A DNA stretch of 33,915 nucleotides from a virus: IMG/VR virus record IMGVR_UViG_3300044621_001766, positions 1-33,915 of that record; one strand, given 5' to 3'. A program made the position numbers and the translations under genes. Of this stretch, positions 1 through 9,700 are shown one piece after another. Position 1 is the first letter of the stretch. Each line of letters starts with the position of its first letter. The notes below the pieces were generated by a model. The model was not told where the DNA came from. It worked only from the letters and a program-made list of their open reading frames with translations, and did no database searches.

Positions 1-2
1 AA

Positions 3-290
3 ACAGGCGTTTCTACATTAGTGGGCGAATACGAAGGTACATACCCTGCCTTACCTGCATCTTCTTACTGCTATACAATTACAGTAACGGGTGTTGCAGA
101 TTACCCAACTGCACAAGACATCAAAGTTGTCGAAATGAACTTAGGCAATTATCTTGTTGGGGCGGTTAAGGTTCAATCGTACAATGCAGGTACAGATACG
201 GCGGTATATCGTGCTTGTCTTACAATTTCTGTCGGGTCTAAAGGTCAACCGATGGGCGCACCATCAACTTATACCTTCGCTGCGGTTTAA
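3..290 (+). CDS. C-terminal part of a phage structural protein (5' truncated)
   Basis: The frame is open from the first bases of the window, so the GTG at 21 is probably internal and the real start lies upstream. About 95 residues are visible, rich in Thr, Val, Tyr and Ala with alternating beta-type patterns, ending SKGQPMGAPSTYTFAAV. The gene is followed by a hairpin and a clear intrinsic terminator, so it closes a transcription unit. Small, beta-rich and next to virion genes, it could be a capsid decoration or head-fibre type protein, but nothing specific is recognisable. Function is inferred from position only. Confidence 0.55.
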   Translation, partial: TGVSTLVGEYEGTYPALPASSYCYTITVTGVADYPTAQDIKVVEMNLGNYLVGAVKVQSYNAGTDTAVYRACLTISVGSKGQPMGAPSTYTFAAV

Positions 291-319
291 TATCGTTGCA
301 TAGGCTATAACAAGGTGGT

Positions 320-336
320 ACAAAATAGGATTTTGT
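320..336 (+). other. short perfect inverted repeat
   Basis: ACAAAAT and ATTTTGT flank a 3-base AGG loop in the gap between the stop at 290 and the terminator. It may be part of the 3' UTR fold; no function is assigned. Confidence 0.3.
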
Positions 337-358
337 CGGTAGTAATAGGTGAAAACCG

Positions 359-393
359 AAAAGCCCCTTGCGCAAGTAGGGGGCTTTTTATTT
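359..393 (+). terminator. Rho-independent terminator
   Basis: The 9-bp stem AAAAGCCCC / GGGGCTTTT (359-367 with 380-388) encloses a 12-base loop and runs into a T-rich tail. It separates the upstream structural gene from the virion block starting at 407. Confidence 0.85.
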
Positions 394-406
394 AAAAAAA
401 AAACAA

Positions 407-3232
407 ATGTGCAATAACACACTAAATATTGATACGGCCAATGTGAATGTATTTGGCTTTACAACAACATTTAAACCATACGACAAATCGGTGGTGTTTG
501 ATATATCCGAATTGACTACATTTAAATCGGGGGGGCAAGCAAATATTGATAATATCGTTTTTACTATTACAACGCCAATCGGGGATGAAAAATCAGTAAC
601 GATTGACCCGTCTGATAGCGAAGAAACAGGAACAATATCAACCCTTAATCAAGGGGCGTTGTTCTTTGGAACATATCACATAAAGGCAGTATTAGAAGAA
701 GCAGATAATACACCATATACTATTGAGTTTGATGTTAATGTTTGCGGCGATGACCGAATGACAGCGCAAAACTTCATTCAGGGATGTCTTGATTTAGATG
801 TTGATTGTGGGCGGGCTGTTATCGAAATTTATGACAAATCAAATTTGAAGTTTGCGGGCAAATCGCCCGAAACGGAATTGACGACATGGGATGGGGCTAT
901 CATATACCCCGAAAACTATGAAGACCAAGTTGATTTTACATTTGTTCCATACTCATTAAATATCGCTGAATCAATTACAGGGCTATACCAAGTATCGTTA
1001 GTGACCAAAGCGAAGTATGATTTGGATTGCGGGGTTACGTTAGAAGTGCAATTTAGAAGCAAGGTAAATCAAGATATTCAATGCGGGGCTTCTATGTGCG
1101 AATTGAATTGTTGTTGGAGCGATGCACTTGCTATTGTTCAGGAAGGCGGCACTAAGGGCGCACAAATGAAAGAAAAATTACAACTTGCATCTTACTACTT
1201 TAATAGTGCCGTTGCTGCGTGGTCATGTGGGAAAGATAATGAAGATGATATTGCAATGGTAAAAAATATTTTGGACTGCGATTGCAAATGCCAAAAATCT
1301 TTGGTTATTCAGCCTCGACCAATAACATACGGGGCTGCTAATTTGAATGGTTCATGCGGAACTACAATCACACAAGATGAAAATGGTGATTATGAATTTC
1401 ATTCATTTGTTTATACGTTGGCAAACGACCCCACAACAGATGAAGATAAATTTACATTTAGAACAGTTCAAGTAAGCGAATGTGAAAAGCGTACATACAT
1501 TACATTGGATTGCGAAAAAATAGAAAGATGTGTTTATAATATTCTTGCAAGTAGTGATAATATTTATATTTTAAATCAATGGAGAAATCTATTTGGTGTG
1601 GGGTGCGATTGCGATGAAGTATCATTGTCATCTCATATTGAGAGTGTTTCATCTTTGGCGACCGACATCGAAGCAAACAAACTTGAAGATTACTACTTTG
1701 TGCGAAATGAAACATTGCAAGAAATCGTTTATAACGTAGGTGCGACCGTAAGCGGGGGCGTTATTGATAGTATTCAGTATCACGACCAAATGGTAGGTAA
1801 TGCCGCACAAAAAGCAAACGGCACATTGGGCGATATTACAATCCCATGTAACGTATGTTCCGAATCTGTTATTGATGTAGAAAATAGAGATTTATTAGTA
1901 AACATACATACGGAGTGCGGGTGCGTGCTACAAACAGATACACCTATTATTGTAAACAAAGTTCCATATTCTGAAAGATATGATTTCTCATATCGCTTTA
2001 ATCCGCAAATTGACGATGCCCCTTATATCGAATATACAGAGTACGATGAAAGCGGTGAAGTATATACAATTCGTGAAGTTATTTATGCCGAATCATTATA
2101 CAATTCTTTGGCCGAAAGTGATGGAAGCGTTATTCGGTCATTGAAGTTGAAAACAGATGTGGGCGGGGCTACGTCATTTGTGGAAACAAGAACTTTGTTT
2201 GGTCGCTCAAAAGCGGGGGCTGCGCCACTAACATACAATAACGTGTGGGGCAATCAAGCAGAATTTGACTATGCAAGTAGTGTTGTTCTTGACCATTTAG
2301 AGATAGTAAACGGATACCCAACATTGTATCTTGTTACCTTTGGAGGTGTTGTTTGTCGGGCGGTTCGTGAAAGAGATAACCAATGCGATGAAAGAGCGAA
2401 TTGGAAAGTTTACATTGTCAACGGGTCTAACGGCGGCAATGATATGTACGGGATTAAAAAATGGAAAGTTCATGCAAATGACAACCAAACATTTTTGATT
2501 TTTGACAATGACGACCAAGCGATTAAATTGCTTAATTACGATGGAACGGGGTCAAAAAATAGTTCTTCTAATTGGGTATTAACTACGTTAATAACGGGGC
2601 TTAATGGGCAAAACGCAAATTTCAATGTTGATGGCAATGTAATATACGCCCTGATTCAAAATCAAATAAAATATTACAGATACACAGGAACAAATGCGTT
2701 TGCATCGTTGCAAACGGCATCAAACTATACAACTACATCGCATAATTTAACGAGTGGTGGTGCGGTTGTGCCAAATAGTTATGCAGACGGGGCGGGGGAT
2801 GTAGCAACGGTAGATAACCCAATGGCCCTATGGAAGGAAGGGGCAACATTCTATTTTTGCAATTCAAGGATGGGCGTAATTGGAAGTACTACTAATGCAA
2901 GAGGTTCTTATATTCGTGCATTTGAACCAACAACTGATAACCCTGCGGGGCCGTCCGACTATTTGTTTAGTACTGAAATTGTTGTAAACTCAAATAGCAA
3001 TGTAATTGCAGGTACTTGGGTTGGCGGCACGTCATCAAACATAAGCGGTGAAACAATGGGGATGTGCTATATACCTGATTTGGGGTGGTTGTCTATGTAT
3101 CAGTATGGGGTGAGAATTTTTGACTTTACGGCTAAAACTTGCACTTTGCTTACAGGTCAAGCGGGGGCGGGTCAAAACCTAAATACAGATGGCGAAATCA
3201 TGGATTCTCAATGGTCGTATTTAACAACATAA
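407..3232 (+). CDS. large Cys-rich virion protein with C-terminal propeller-like repeats
   Basis: This 941-aa protein begins 14 bases after the terminator T-tract behind an A-rich leader typical of Bacteroidota. The N-terminal ~200 residues look like beta-sandwich modules. Residues ~225-460 hold many paired cysteines (ELNCCW, LDCDCKCQK, VGCDCDE, CGCV later), suggesting disulfides or metal sites in an extracellular particle. The C-terminal ~300 residues contain blade-like repeats (NGYPTLYLVTFGG, NDNQTFLIFDND, DGNVIYALIQN, GATFYFCNSR, GAGQNLNTDGE), suggesting a beta-propeller. It is followed by ring-like connector genes. A tail or host-contact protein is the best guess; the name is inferred. 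Confidence 0.6.
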   Translation: MCNNTLNIDTANVNVFGFTTTFKPYDKSVVFDISELTTFKSGGQANIDNIVFTITTPIGDEKSVTIDPSDSEETGTISTLNQGALFFGTYHIKAVLEEADNTPYTIEFDVNVCGDDRMTAQNFIQGCLDLDVDCGRAVIEIYDKSNLKFAGKSPETELTTWDGAIIYPENYEDQVDFTFVPYSLNIAESITGLYQVSLVTKAKYDLDCGVTLEVQFRSKVNQDIQCGASMCELNCCWSDALAIVQEGGTKGAQMKEKLQLASYYFNSAVAAWSCGKDNEDDIAMVKNILDCDCKCQKSLVIQPRPITYGAANLNGSCGTTITQDENGDYEFHSFVYTLANDPTTDEDKFTFRTVQVSECEKRTYITLDCEKIERCVYNILASSDNIYILNQWRNLFGVGCDCDEVSLSSHIESVSSLATDIEANKLEDYYFVRNETLQEIVYNVGATVSGGVIDSIQYHDQMVGNAAQKANGTLGDITIPCNVCSESVIDVENRDLLVNIHTECGCVLQTDTPIIVNKVPYSERYDFSYRFNPQIDDAPYIEYTEYDESGEVYTIREVIYAESLYNSLAESDGSVIRSLKLKTDVGGATSFVETRTLFGRSKAGAAPLTYNNVWGNQAEFDYASSVVLDHLEIVNGYPTLYLVTFGGVVCRAVRERDNQCDERANWKVYIVNGSNGGNDMYGIKKWKVHANDNQTFLIFDNDDQAIKLLNYDGTGSKNSSSNWVLTTLITGLNGQNANFNVDGNVIYALIQNQIKYYRYTGTNAFASLQTASNYTTTSHNLTSGGAVVPNSYADGAGDVATVDNPMALWKEGATFYFCNSRMGVIGSTTNARGSYIRAFEPTTDNPAGPSDYLFSTEIVVNSNSNVIAGTWVGGTSSNISGETMGMCYIPDLGWLSMYQYGVRIFDFTAKTCTLLTGQAGAGQNLNTDGEIMDSQWSYLTT

Positions 3233-3236
3233 GAAA

Positions 3237-4040
3237 GTGACTAAAATAACATTTCAAGATATTGTCAATTCTGCAATCATTTTAGGTTCAAACAAAGACC
3301 AAAATGCTTCGATACCTCCGAGTGTGGTTACTACGGCTGTAAACTTAATGACTGATTTTGTCTTGAATGAATTGGTGCGTATATATCCAAATTCCACTTT
3401 GGTTTTTGATAAGGCCCGCCCGTTCTTAAAAAGAAAGATAGTTGAAGTAAACAATGGATTAATTACACTCCCAAGTGATTATCGGGATATTCTTAGTATA
3501 TGCATTGCGGTCGATAAAACATACACTTCAAAATGCGAGTGCGAAAAAGAATGTGATGAAAATGATGTTTCACATGAAACGAAAGTAAGCGATTTGGTAG
3601 AAACGTGTGACCCGCAAAGCCCACTATATGACCCCAAAGCCGCAATAGTACGAAAAGAAAAATGTGAGTTCAAAAAAATTACAATACTTGATACAGACCA
3701 ATTTGATGATGCGACAATGAGTTCGCTATACCCGCCAACATATAAAGAACCTATTGGCGTTTTTGTGGATGTGAATACAATAAAGATTTGCCCAACAGAT
3801 ATTGTAAATGCAGAAATCAGGTACATCAAGCAGCCTTTGACTTACAATATGGCATACACCTTAATGCCCGATGATACATGGCAGATAAACACATCCGCAA
3901 GTAATTATATCGACTTAGAGTGGGAAAGAAATGTGTGGCCTGAATTTCATAGAGGTTTAGTATCTTTGTTTGCATTGCATACAAGAGATGGGAATTTGGT
4001 GCAATGGAATAATGAACTTAAAAAAATTGGATTCTTTTAA
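3237..4040 (+). CDS. putative ring/head-tail connector protein
   Basis: 267 aa with a GTG start 4 bases after the previous stop; no in-frame ATG is available nearby. The N-terminal ~65 residues look helical, then comes a beta-strand pair with GLITLPSDYRDI at ~80-91, a layout seen in ring or tail-adaptor proteins of podoviruses. The same layout (helices followed by an LPxxY/VPND-type strand) appears in the products at 4811 and 5740, so the three may be paralogous ring subunits. A Cys-rich insert (KCECEKEC) at ~100 is unusual. The assignment rests on architecture and position, not on a search. Confidence 0.5.
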   Translation: MTKITFQDIVNSAIILGSNKDQNASIPPSVVTTAVNLMTDFVLNELVRIYPNSTLVFDKARPFLKRKIVEVNNGLITLPSDYRDILSICIAVDKTYTSKCECEKECDENDVSHETKVSDLVETCDPQSPLYDPKAAIVRKEKCEFKKITILDTDQFDDATMSSLYPPTYKEPIGVFVDVNTIKICPTDIVNAEIRYIKQPLTYNMAYTLMPDDTWQINTSASNYIDLEWERNVWPEFHRGLVSLFALHTRDGNLVQWNNELKKIGFF

Positions 4041-4057
4041 CCTAAAAAATACATACA

Positions 4058-4171
4058 ATGAAACAAGTAAAAATGACAAAATCAAAAGTGAAACAAATTC
4101 ATAATAGTGCTTGTGGCAAAGGTCGCAGATGCGCTGTTATTGTATTGCCTACATTTAAAAAAGCAGCGTAA
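4058..4171 (+). CDS. small basic peptide, 37 aa
   Basis: An ATG at 4058 opens a 37-codon frame ending TAA at 4169-4171; the last A of the stop is the first base of the next gene's ATG (TAATG coupling). The product is strongly basic (MKQVKMTKSKVKQIHN at its start), with two cysteines (ACGKGRRCA) and a hydrophobic VIVLP patch. The tight coupling and A-rich leader (aaaatacataca) support a real gene. Function unknown. Confidence 0.55.
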   Translation: MKQVKMTKSKVKQIHNSACGKGRRCAVIVLPTFKKAA

Positions 4172-4806
4172 TGGAAGTGGTTACATATTGGGAGGCGTAT
4201 ATCGTCTTTCTTGTTATATCGTTGTTTTTTGGGGCGTTGGTGTGCAATGGCATTTGGGTCGCTTTTGGTGGCGAAACTGAACGTGCGCCAAACGGCGATT
4301 ATCGTGAAGTTTGGGCAATGATATTTTATCCAATCTATAAAAAAATAGCAAATCCCCGCACAACAAAAATTCACTATAATGAAGAAGGCGTTAGAAACTT
4401 AATATGTCAATTACATAATTGGTTTCCACACTTATTATTTGACATTGATTTCCCAAGAAGTATTGGCACTAAAATTTATGTTACTGACGAACAAAAACAA
4501 GCGTGGCATGAGGCCGCAAATGAACTTGAAGAAAAATACAATATCCATGTATCAATCGAAAAAGATAATAAGCTAAGAGTTTACAAAGAGTATTTCAATG
4601 TAAGGACATGGGCAAAGCCTATTGTTGCTTGCTATAAATGCTTCCCTTCATTTTGGGGGTCTATCGTATATTGGTTGGGAGTGTCTTTTTTCGTACATAC
4701 TAATTTTATCTGTTTTGAACTTCCTGTATTATTGCCAATGTGGGCGGTGTATGTATTGGCCTTGACACCGCTAAATATTATGCTTCATAAATTAATCGAG
4801 GACTAA
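4171..4806 (+). CDS. predicted membrane protein of the virion block
   Basis: 211 aa. One strong hydrophobic segment lies near the N terminus (~residues 6-30, around IVFLVISLFFGALVCNGIW) and two more near the C terminus (~155-205, around IVYWLGVSFFV and LLPMWAVYVLALTPLNIML). The middle is soluble and charged. The start codon overlaps the upstream peptide's stop. A membrane protein between connector genes is unusual; it could act in lysis, superinfection exclusion or DNA entry, but the sequence gives no family motif. Confidence 0.5.
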   Translation: MEVVTYWEAYIVFLVISLFFGALVCNGIWVAFGGETERAPNGDYREVWAMIFYPIYKKIANPRTTKIHYNEEGVRNLICQLHNWFPHLLFDIDFPRSIGTKIYVTDEQKQAWHEAANELEEKYNIHVSIEKDNKLRVYKEYFNVRTWAKPIVACYKCFPSFWGSIVYWLGVSFFVHTNFICFELPVLLPMWAVYVLALTPLNIMLHKLIED

Positions 4807-4810
4807 GAAA

Positions 4811-5425
4811 ATGACCATTAGACAAATTGGTGAATTATTACAGCGTTTTGTAAAAAACGGAGTTGTTAGAGGGAATGATACTCTTACAATTCGTGATTAT
4901 CAAAACATAGCTATCCTCGCAAGGGATTATATTCTATTTGATAAAAAACGTGCAACAAGTAGCATGGTTTTTTTGCAGATGGATGTAAGCAAAGAAAACC
5001 AATATAAGATATTGGGCGAATATGCCGAATTGCCAAGTGGGTTCAATGTGCAAGGCATTTCGTCTGTTACATTAATGACAGAAGCCAAAAAGCCATTAGA
5101 TGCTACATTGCTACCTGTTAGCGGGGCGCAGTTTAATATTGTAACAGATGGTCTATTTTCGTACTATGCACCATTGCATAATAAACTTAAATTTAAGAAT
5201 ATCCCGCAAAACGCATACTACGCAAATGTAGTTTCTTTGGCGGGTACTGACCCAGATGATGAAATTACAAACGACATCGCATTTGCAATATTCAAAGAGT
5301 GTATGAAGTTGGGGCAAATTAGCGAAGAAAAAAGAAAGGATACAAGTGCCGATGGGAATAAGTTTGACGATTATCTACAAAACCAAATTAGACAATTTAT
5401 TAATTCACCAAATAACGTAACATAA
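4811..5425 (+). CDS. putative ring/tail-tube connector protein
   Basis: 204 aa, starting 4 bases after the upstream stop. The N-terminal ~60 residues are helical (IRQIGELLQRFV, LTIRDYQNIAILARDYIL), followed by beta segments with YAELPSGFNVQGISSV, matching the layout of the 267-aa protein at 3237. No catalytic motif is visible. Its stop overlaps the next start (TAATG). Most likely a structural ring or adaptor subunit; inferred from architecture and neighbourhood. Confidence 0.5.
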   Translation: MTIRQIGELLQRFVKNGVVRGNDTLTIRDYQNIAILARDYILFDKKRATSSMVFLQMDVSKENQYKILGEYAELPSGFNVQGISSVTLMTEAKKPLDATLLPVSGAQFNIVTDGLFSYYAPLHNKLKFKNIPQNAYYANVVSLAGTDPDDEITNDIAFAIFKECMKLGQISEEKRKDTSADGNKFDDYLQNQIRQFINSPNNVT

Positions 5426-5736
5426 TGGAAGATATAACTTCGATGTATGGCGGCATGAACGCCCCGATTCAAAAAACTTCATCCCCTTCAATTTCTTTTA
5501 GGCCAAAAGAGGTGCAAACTCCATTGCCCGAAAATGCAAAAATCATATCTGAAACAAAAGATATTTATGTGCAAGAAATAGAAAACGGGTATGTAATTTC
5601 AATGGATACAAATGTTTGCTATACTTGTAAAGAAGATGACGAAGAAGGCGAAATGGAGGAAGGTGAAAGAAAATATGCATTCTTTTCAAAGAAAGTTTAC
5701 ACCAAAGAAAAACCAATAGACATCAAAATTAAATAG
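5425..5736 (+). CDS. small hypothetical protein of the virion block
   Basis: 103 aa, translationally coupled to the upstream connector gene by a TAATG overlap. The first ~35 residues are Ser/Pro-rich and probably disordered; the rest alternates beta segments (IYVQEIENGYVISMD), a CYTC motif and a very acidic stretch (EDDEEGEMEEGE). It could be a small virion or assembly protein. No family recognised. Confidence 0.5.
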   Translation: MEDITSMYGGMNAPIQKTSSPSISFRPKEVQTPLPENAKIISETKDIYVQEIENGYVISMDTNVCYTCKEDDEEGEMEEGERKYAFFSKKVYTKEKPIDIKIK

Positions 5737-5739
5737 TAG

Positions 5740-6791
5740 ATGGACGCTTATATTTCCGCAAACGACTTGATAAAAGATTTATGCTTAATGAATGAAGATT
5801 TTTCATTGAGTAAGGCGGCTATATATGCAAGCCATTTAAAAACCGAATTGATGTTACGCAAAAAACAAAAATATCTAAGTTTGCGATTAATAAAAATACA
5901 AATTCAATAGGAGTTCCAAATGATTGTTTGTTACTTCATGCTATTGGATATGAAGATGATTGCGGGGTGGTGCAGCCATTGTGGTATAACACAAAAATCC
6001 CACAAGAAATATTGTTTGAGGGCGGTCGTGGATGTAGTTGTCAAACTTGCGGTGAAGAACATACCTATTGTTCAGTTATTGATACGGTGGATACAACCGA
6101 AGAAGATATAGAGATAGGACGTGCCACATACACAAAAACAACTAAGACAATAACAACAAAAGACGGTTCTGTTATTCGTAGAATTACGCAACCCGTAATT
6201 GTCGCAACAAGGGGTGGTTCAAGGGGTGGTGAAATCGTAGAATCGGTGCAAATGCAAACAACAGAGGAAGAATTATGTAAACTTGAATTGTTGCCTTGCG
6301 GATGCGTGAAAAGCACAGAATCAAATTCTGAAAATATCGAAAAGTACGATTGCGGTTGTTGGAATTTCAATACAAATTGCGGCACATACAATAAGTTCCA
6401 AAAGAAAGAATACGGATATACTATTGACATAACAGGGGAAAACATTATCCTTGATATTTCATACCCATACGATTATGTTGTGCTTAGATATACGTCTGCA
6501 ATAAATTCAATGAATGAATTTAAAATACCTGTCATAGCTGCGCCCGCAGTAAGAACGGGTATTATGTACTACTATCACCAAATGAACCCAACATCTCCAA
6601 TGGCAATGAAGCAAGTTGGGGGCGTGGCATATCAATCATACTATGCCGAAAAAATGAAATTAGGCAAAAGGCTTAGACCAACATTTTTTCAAAAGGCACT
6701 TGCCGCTATGGGTATCCCACAAAGTAATGAGTGCGATAACCGATTTGAGTATTACAATCGGTCTTGGGTGAACAAAAGAATTTTAATTTAG
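5740..6791 (+). CDS. ring-like virion protein split by a frameshift
   Basis: The N-terminal piece is an ATG frame at 5740-5910 (56 aa, starting MDAYISANDLIKDL). The C-terminal piece is open from 5814 to 6791 but has no ATG until well inside it; its first usable start is a TTG at 5928. Joining them by a -1 shift in the A-rich run at 5860-5871 gives helices followed by KISKFAINKNTNSIGVPND, the same layout as the ring-like proteins at 3237 and 4811. The body has paired cysteines (CSCQTC, CGCV, DCGCW) and then a beta-rich/helical end. The next gene starts directly after its stop. It may be a homopolymer sequencing error, a real mutation, or recoding. If unshifted, the gene is a TTG-started 287-aa protein. 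Confidence 0.6.
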
Positions 6792-9700
6792 ATGGAACAA
6801 ATCAATAGTGTATATTATCCAATATCAATTAATATTGATGCAGACCCGCTTAAACTAAAACAAACGGAAGGGCGTTTTATTAAGGGTACAAGATTTCGCA
6901 TTAATGCAAATAATTCAAGTAGTTCAGTTGGCGGCGGCAATGACATCATTACGCCTATTGTTTCAAATGAAATATTTGTAGAAGGGTTTATCGTTGAAGA
7001 TGGGATAAATAAAACTATTGGAGCATTTGAGTTTAGAGAACTTAATGAAATCTATTGGATTAATTGGAATGAAAATTCAAAGTATGCGGTATATCTTATA
7101 GACGGCCCGACCGAAACGGCTACATTGGTGTACAAAGGCGAATGCCCTAATTTGTCACTTGACCCACAATACGCACTATCCGAACATCGTTTGTATATGC
7201 GTGTGCAATATGATGAAGAAAACGGGCAACGCACAACAAGAGAGAAATACTTAATATTCACAGATGGGCTAAACGATATTCGACAAATTAATGTACTTGC
7301 GAGTATTGGCAGTTCATCATTTACAACTCCTTATTTCAATCCCGTATATCCACATTACGAAAAATGTAGTTATATAACACTTGCACCAATCGCCCCAATG
7401 TATAAACCAAAGTGGGAATTGATAGAGAGAGAAGAAGGTTCTGATGGCGAACCTGATGATAAGCTAATCCCAAATAAACTATTCAATCGGGCAATACAAA
7501 TAGCCTATCAATTCGTATATGTAGATGGGCGTGTGAGTAGCATAAGCCCATATAGCGCACCTATCATTGTGGGCGGTACTGATTGTAGTGAGCAAAACCC
7601 CGAAGTATTACCTCGATGTGCTGACATAGAGTTTTGGGTAGGTAACGCATTTGTTGATAAGATAAACATTTACTTTAGAGAATGTACAACGTGCGTAACA
7701 GGAACGTGCAACCAAAATTGGTTTTTGTTTGATACCATAGAAAAACATAATTGCCAAGAAGATAAAAAATGGTGGCTTCGTGACGGCGCATGGAACGAAT
7801 ACGAATATGATGCAGAATTTAATCGTATAACATATCGTTTTTGTGCAGATAAAGAATGTACACCCGTTGACCAAACAATATTTGACCATATAGAAAATGA
7901 AGTGCCATTTAAGGCCGTTGCATTATCGGGCGTTGGTGATAGATTGATGTTGGGCAATGTGCTTATTGATAGCGATAACCTTACTTGTGAAGAAAAAGAT
8001 TCTTTTGCAATATCAGTAGAGGCGCAACCTGACGATAGCTGTCAAATACCAAAAAGAAATATTACCGTTTATGCTATCATAAGAAACGATAGTAATGACG
8101 GCGAAGGGCATGGTGGCGAATGTCAATTCTTATTTGGAGATATAGTTGACGGGGCTAATACATCAATAGATGGTAGATTTTATTTCGGAGGTATGGGGTG
8201 GCGTGAACATCCCGTAACGGGTAATATGAAAGTTGCCATTGATAGCTTTTGGAAGGAATACAACCAATACGTTCCCGCAGATATTGAAGGTGAAACAGGT
8301 GGCTTTGTAGGCTATTTGGCGGGTACTCAATTTTATTGCATATCTAAACAAGTTAAACTTACATCATCTTGTGATATAGTTGATGTCGGCCCAATATATG
8401 CAGATGTATCAAACATGACAAAATCAACGGGGTCATTTGATAGTATTATCAAAGACTTAAAAGATGGCGAATATGTGTTTTTGCAAAAGTTTGAATTTAA
8501 AGATGTGCCATCGGGAAAATATGTTTTTCGTTTAGCGGGGCATAGAACGGGCCTTGCGTTGGGTTACGAAAAAACAAGCACATACGTTTACGGCAGCCAA
8601 AATACTTGCAAGGGTTCGGGCGTACCGACCGACCAATGCATAATGAAAGATTACGAATGGATTATTGATGTATGCGAATCAGACTTTGATTGTTTGGCAG
8701 ACGACCAAAGCGGGTTTGTTATGAAAATATTGGACAATACGCTTCCTGATTTTGAAAGCGATGCAAGGAATGTAATTGATTATAATTTTGTGCGTGAAAT
8801 ATATCTTTATGAAGATGAAGATTATAGTGTGCCGTTTGAGCAGCAACAATTAGGATTTGAGTTTGGGTATTTTAAGGATAAGATTACAGGAGTTGAAATT
8901 ACGGTTGATGGGTTTGAGGTTAGTGGAACTCCCTTATATCTTATAGACCCGTTGACTACAAACATATTGGGACTTGGTGTTTATCTCCCATGCCCACCCT
9001 TCCCGTTACTCCCATTTGCGGGGATATTAAGAACTCCAAGTGGGATTGAGAGTACTACATTACGCAAAACAGACCACAATGGATTTGGATTTCATCGTCA
9101 ACAATTTTGGAGATGGAGGACATTTTTCAATGTATTAAATTGTAGTTTGTTTGATATGACGGCACAATTTGGAGAACCAACATTAGGCACATTAAAAGTT
9201 AGTTATGTTGATGGGTGTAATGTCGAACAAATTGATGTGGCCGTTGGCATATCTAAGGTATCGCCGCCCGTTACCGCTATCAACAACAAAGGTTATAAGG
9301 GGCTGTTAGGTACGGTGTCAAAAAGCACAAACACAATAGATAACCCATGCAATCGTGTTACGTTTACGGGCGTTGTTATGTCATTGGAAGGCAAGCGGCT
9401 TGCGGGTGTAAACGTGGGTTATTCAGGAAGCCAATTTTCTATTACTGATGGATTTGGCCGTTTTGAGGTCGTGGCGCATCAAGACACATCATTTGCAAGA
9501 GATGATTATTTTATGATTAGCAATTCGGGTAATTCATGCCTTATTGCTTGTGGTGAAGATTGTGAGCCTTGTTGTGAATCTATGTTTGAACCTATTGAAT
9601 TGCCCGCTTGTGGTTCAGGTTCGGATAGTGGCGAATGTCCCGCACTATACATAGACAAAGGGATTTATTATTTTAAGAAAGTTAATGAACCCGATAAAGG

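Noticed and set aside
5855-5875. Canonical programmed -1 slippery heptamer (A AAA AAC)
   Set aside because: The letters occur, but in the reading frame of the 5740 ORF they fall as AAA AAA CAA, which is the wrong phase; kept only as a possible frameshift of unknown cause.
5920-6111. 63-aa ORF starting at the ATG at 5920
   Set aside because: It overlaps the longer ring-like frame, which continues with coherent Cys-rich coding sequence; the AGGAG upstream is the only support.
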